From positions 4,960,001-5,024,000 of the forward strand of contig NZ_JAUTBA010000001.1 of assembly GCF_030818895.1 (NCBI RefSeq): a stretch of DNA of 64,000 nucleotides, given 5' to 3'. Shown here piece by piece: positions 62,174 to 64,000 of the stretch (position 1 is its first letter; each line of letters opens with the position of its first letter). A program made the translations under genes and the position numbers. Source of the stretch: Sphingobacterium zeae. GTDB taxonomy: Bacteria; Bacteroidota; Bacteroidia; Sphingobacteriales; Sphingobacteriaceae. The notes beneath the pieces are model-generated. The model was not told where the DNA came from. It was given only the letters and a program-made list of their open reading frames with translations, and ran no database searches.

Positions 62174-62902
62174 TTACCTTTTTTGTTCTATAGTAGCTGG
62201 ATGGTTCCGGATTTCCTCGACCAACAATAATTTAATTTCATCCTCAAGACGATCAACGTCAGTCTTCACATTGATATCGTATATTCCTCTTATCCTACCT
62301 TTGGTATCGAGCAACAGATAATTTGATCCGATTATAAATGGCTTGCTACCATCAGGGTTGACAAGCGCATCCTGTAAAAGACTTTCTTTCGCAAATCTAA
62401 AGATATCCACAGAAGGCTTCGTCACAAAAAACCAAGATTTGGTCCAGGGCTTGTAAACTTTTACATATTTTGCCAATACCTCCGGTGTATCATAAGTAGT
62501 ATCAACGGTAATCGAATACAACTTAACCTTCCGATTCTGAATAAATCGATTAGCAATCTGATCAAGTCGCTTAATCATCGTCCTTGATAACGAAGCATCC
62601 CTAGAATACATCAGATGCACCACAGAAAGCGTCGTATCATTATCCAATAGATGCACCTTTTTACCATCGTAATTAACAAAATCAACCGAGGGTACGGTAT
62701 GATAAATTGTGTCCATGATGTCCCGCCCCCATTTTCGATGGGTAGTGCCAGGGACTTCCTTCTTTCCAAAGATTGGCAAAGAAGCATAGCTGTTCGACCC
62801 GCTTTTATTCAGTATAAAATATAAAAATCCTGGCAGTAAAAGAATTACGGCCAGGATCAATATAGTTTTAATACCTTTCTTTTGTCCAGTATTATTATCC
62901 AT
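62174..62902 (-). CDS. SCO1/SenC-like protein lacking the copper ligands
   Basis: A 242-residue thioredoxin-fold protein with an N-terminal membrane anchor (about 13-31), in the oxidase operon position usual for SCO, the CuA assembly factor. The fold is recognisable from VDFVNYDGKKVHLLD and VVHLMYSRDASLSRTMIKRL. SCO proteins bind copper with two cysteines in CxxxC; here that site reads SRDAS, with serines at 100 and 104. The usual C-terminal ligand His is also missing (FIIGSNYLLLD). It therefore cannot bind copper in the canonical way and may have only a structural or thiol-free role. Confidence 0.85.
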   Translation of the reverse strand: MDNNTGQKKGIKTILILAVILLLPGFLYFILNKSGSNSYASLPIFGKKEVPGTTHRKWGRDIMDTIYHTVPSVDFVNYDGKKVHLLDNDTTLSVVHLMYSRDASLSRTMIKRLDQIANRFIQNRKVKLYSITVDTTYDTPEVLAKYVKVYKPWTKSWFFVTKPSVDIFRFAKESLLQDALVNPDGSKPFIIGSNYLLLDTKGRIRGIYDINVKTDVDRLEDEIKLLLVEEIRNHPATIEQKR

Positions 62903-62911
62903 TCACTTTAT

Positions 62912-63289
62912 CTATTTATTGGGAAATAATTGATGTTCTTGAAAAACAGAAGCCAAATGCCCCCCTTCAACAAGCATCAAAACAATAAAATAAATAATAA
63001 AAATAAAGACAATTCCAACGGTAACGATAAAGCTCGATTTTTCGAATTTTAAGTGCATAAAGAATGCGACGATATAATAAGCTTTAACCAAAGTAAGTAC
63101 AATATAAATGGTATTTACCAATGCACCCTTCGCTAAAATTTGCCAATGGTGTACAAAGCCCAATGCAATTAAGAACTCTAGACAAGTAAGCGCTAAAAGC
63201 ACGCCAAATACTCTCCAAATGGCTTTTTTATCCATCCCACCTTCGTGAGCATGCTCTCCATGAGCGATATTATCTTGATATTGTGACAT
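62912..63289 (-). CDS. Cytochrome c oxidase subunit IV family protein
   Basis: A 125-residue membrane protein with three helices (about 25-45, 55-75 and 80-105) and a His-rich N-terminus (DNIAHGEHAHEGGMD), matching the bacterial subunit IV family (COX4_pro type). It is an accessory subunit in the inner membrane without redox centres, thought to help stability of the heme-copper oxidase. It lies 27 nt after the subunit III gene and 9 nt before the SCO-like gene, in one operon. Confidence 0.85.
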   Translation of the reverse strand: MSQYQDNIAHGEHAHEGGMDKKAIWRVFGVLLALTCLEFLIALGFVHHWQILAKGALVNTIYIVLTLVKAYYIVAFFMHLKFEKSSFIVTVGIVFIFIIYFIVLMLVEGGHLASVFQEHQLFPNK

Positions 63290-63316
63290 AGCTATCTAAA
63301 ATTATTTATTGCGTAA

Positions 63317-64000
63317 TTAGATTAAGTAGAAGAATGTAAAAACAAATACCCATACTAAATCCACAAAGTGCCAATACAAACCTACTTTTTCGATCATGAG
63401 GTAAGAACCACGGTTTTCAAATGTATTATTTAATGTCATACATAAGACGATGATATTTAAAATAATACCTACTGTAACGTGAAATCCGTGAAAACCAGTA
63501 ATTGTAAAGAACAAGTTAGCAAATTGTAACGCGGAAGTATAGGAAATGTCGTGTGTGAAATAAGGTAATAATGCTGTTTTGATAGCATCACCTTCCAATC
63601 CAGTTGCTGGATTTTTACCAAACCAGAACCCCATGTGGTGCAAGTGGGTCCACTCAATAGCCTGACAACCAACGAAACAGATACCGCCCAAAATAGTCCA
63701 CAGCATCCATTTGACTACTTCATTCTTTTGGTTACGGTGGCCTGCCTCTACCGCCAATACCATCGTTACCGAAGACATAATCAAAATAAATGTCATCAAA
63801 CCGACGAATACCAATGGCTGACCATGCTCCGCAATTCCAGGGATAGATTGGAAGATCTTATCTGGATCAGGCCAGGTTGGATGAGAAAAGCGTTGTGCGC
63901 CATAATAAACCAAAAATGCAGAAAATGTGAAGGCATCCCCTACCAAGAAAAACCACATCATGATTTTTCCATACTCTAAGTTCCAAGGTGATTTTCCACC
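63317..64000 (-). CDS. Cytochrome c oxidase subunit III, partial (N-terminus outside window)
   Basis: At least 227 residues of a heme-copper oxidase subunit III run off the right edge; the visible frame includes GGKSPWNLEYGKIMMWFF before the Met at 63961, so that Met is internal. Segments typical of the family are WFFLVGDAFTFSAFLVYYG, FVGCQAIEWTHL, FFTITGFHGFHVTVGII and YLMIEKVGLYWHFVDLVWVF. The subunit has no metal but stabilises proton uptake of the oxidase. The other oxidase subunits should lie beyond the window, upstream on the minus strand. Confidence 0.93.
   Translation of the reverse strand, partial: GGKSPWNLEYGKIMMWFFLVGDAFTFSAFLVYYGAQRFSHPTWPDPDKIFQSIPGIAEHGQPLVFVGLMTFILIMSSVTMVLAVEAGHRNQKNEVVKWMLWTILGGICFVGCQAIEWTHLHHMGFWFGKNPATGLEGDAIKTALLPYFTHDISYTSALQFANLFFTITGFHGFHVTVGIILNIIVLCMTLNNTFENRGSYLMIEKVGLYWHFVDLVWVFVFTFFYLI

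Noticed and set aside
1-64000. tRNA, rRNA, insertion sequence, prophage or toxin-antitoxin genes
   Set aside because: I looked in all intergenic stretches for tRNA-like arms, terminal inverted repeats with transposase, and typical small toxin pairs and saw none. A tRNAscan-SE or ISfinder search could not be run.

Overview
The window is ordinary chromosomal DNA from a Bacteroidota bacterium, most likely the family Sphingobacteriaceae and probably Sphingobacterium or a near relative. The basis is the low GC content, the many TAnnTTTG boxes (the -7 element of the Bacteroidota primary sigma factor), the near absence of Shine-Dalgarno sequences, and lineage-typical genes: an OstA-like LptA protein with a long tail, DUF4834 and DUF3817 proteins, the SCO/DUF420/cox order, and a VIT-DUF2135 protein. 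No insertion sequence, prophage, CRISPR array, tRNA or rRNA was seen.

Layout. 1-1112: the start of a kdsC-like phosphatase gene, then a gene-poor stretch holding a promoter, a structured ~210-nt transcript and a terminator (candidate small RNA). 1113-7561: a four-gene signalling operon made of two hybrid histidine kinases around a CheR methyltransferase and a CheB methylesterase, with no chemoreceptor, CheA or CheW in the window. 7739-12442: an azurin-like lipoprotein, two dihydrolipoyl dehydrogenase paralogues, a hotdog thioesterase and a DUF3817 protein. 12529-15465 (minus): a LacI-type regulator, a HAD-like protein whose nucleophile is changed, a lone pre-ATP-grasp-like domain and a LolD-type ATPase. 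15635-19350 (plus): sucC, asnS and a YciO/Sua5 protein.

19450-19740 holds a dense cluster of DnaA-box sequences, a 31-bp tandem repeat, a 19-bp perfect palindrome and AT-rich DNA. It lies about 1.3 kb from dciA (DUF721) and recF and is the best candidate for a replication-related element, although flanking genes do not diverge from it. Next on the minus strand are a frameshifted SRPBCC gene, a Crp/Fnr regulator, dciA-recF, two small membrane proteins and tilS. After that come the lptA-like gene, rdgB, a deoxyhypusine-synthase-like gene, a 37-aa membrane protein and a dipeptide epimerase.

31964-37956 is gltB-gltD (ammonia assimilation). It is followed by a phytase-like lipoprotein, the VIT protein, an EamA transporter, lptG-like and tgt genes, a glycosyltransferase, rsmG, dprA, an MHS-family transporter with a frameshifted small partner gene, the SRP RNA, accD, a MerR regulator, a cupin, a YfcE-like phosphodiesterase, a TrmN6-like methyltransferase, an outer-membrane protein, mutS and mtgA. 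The right edge (61140-64000, minus) is the 3' end of a cytochrome oxidase cluster: subunit III, subunit IV, a SCO-like protein without its copper ligands, DUF420 and a small conserved protein.

The most notable points are the candidate small RNA, the CheR/CheB kinase module, the DnaA-box cluster, -7 boxes placed only 3-6 nt before start codons (likely leaderless mRNAs), two genes broken by single-nucleotide frameshifts, and several enzymes lacking hallmark catalytic or metal-binding residues (SCO, Tgt, HAD). No obviously new multi-gene system was identified with confidence.
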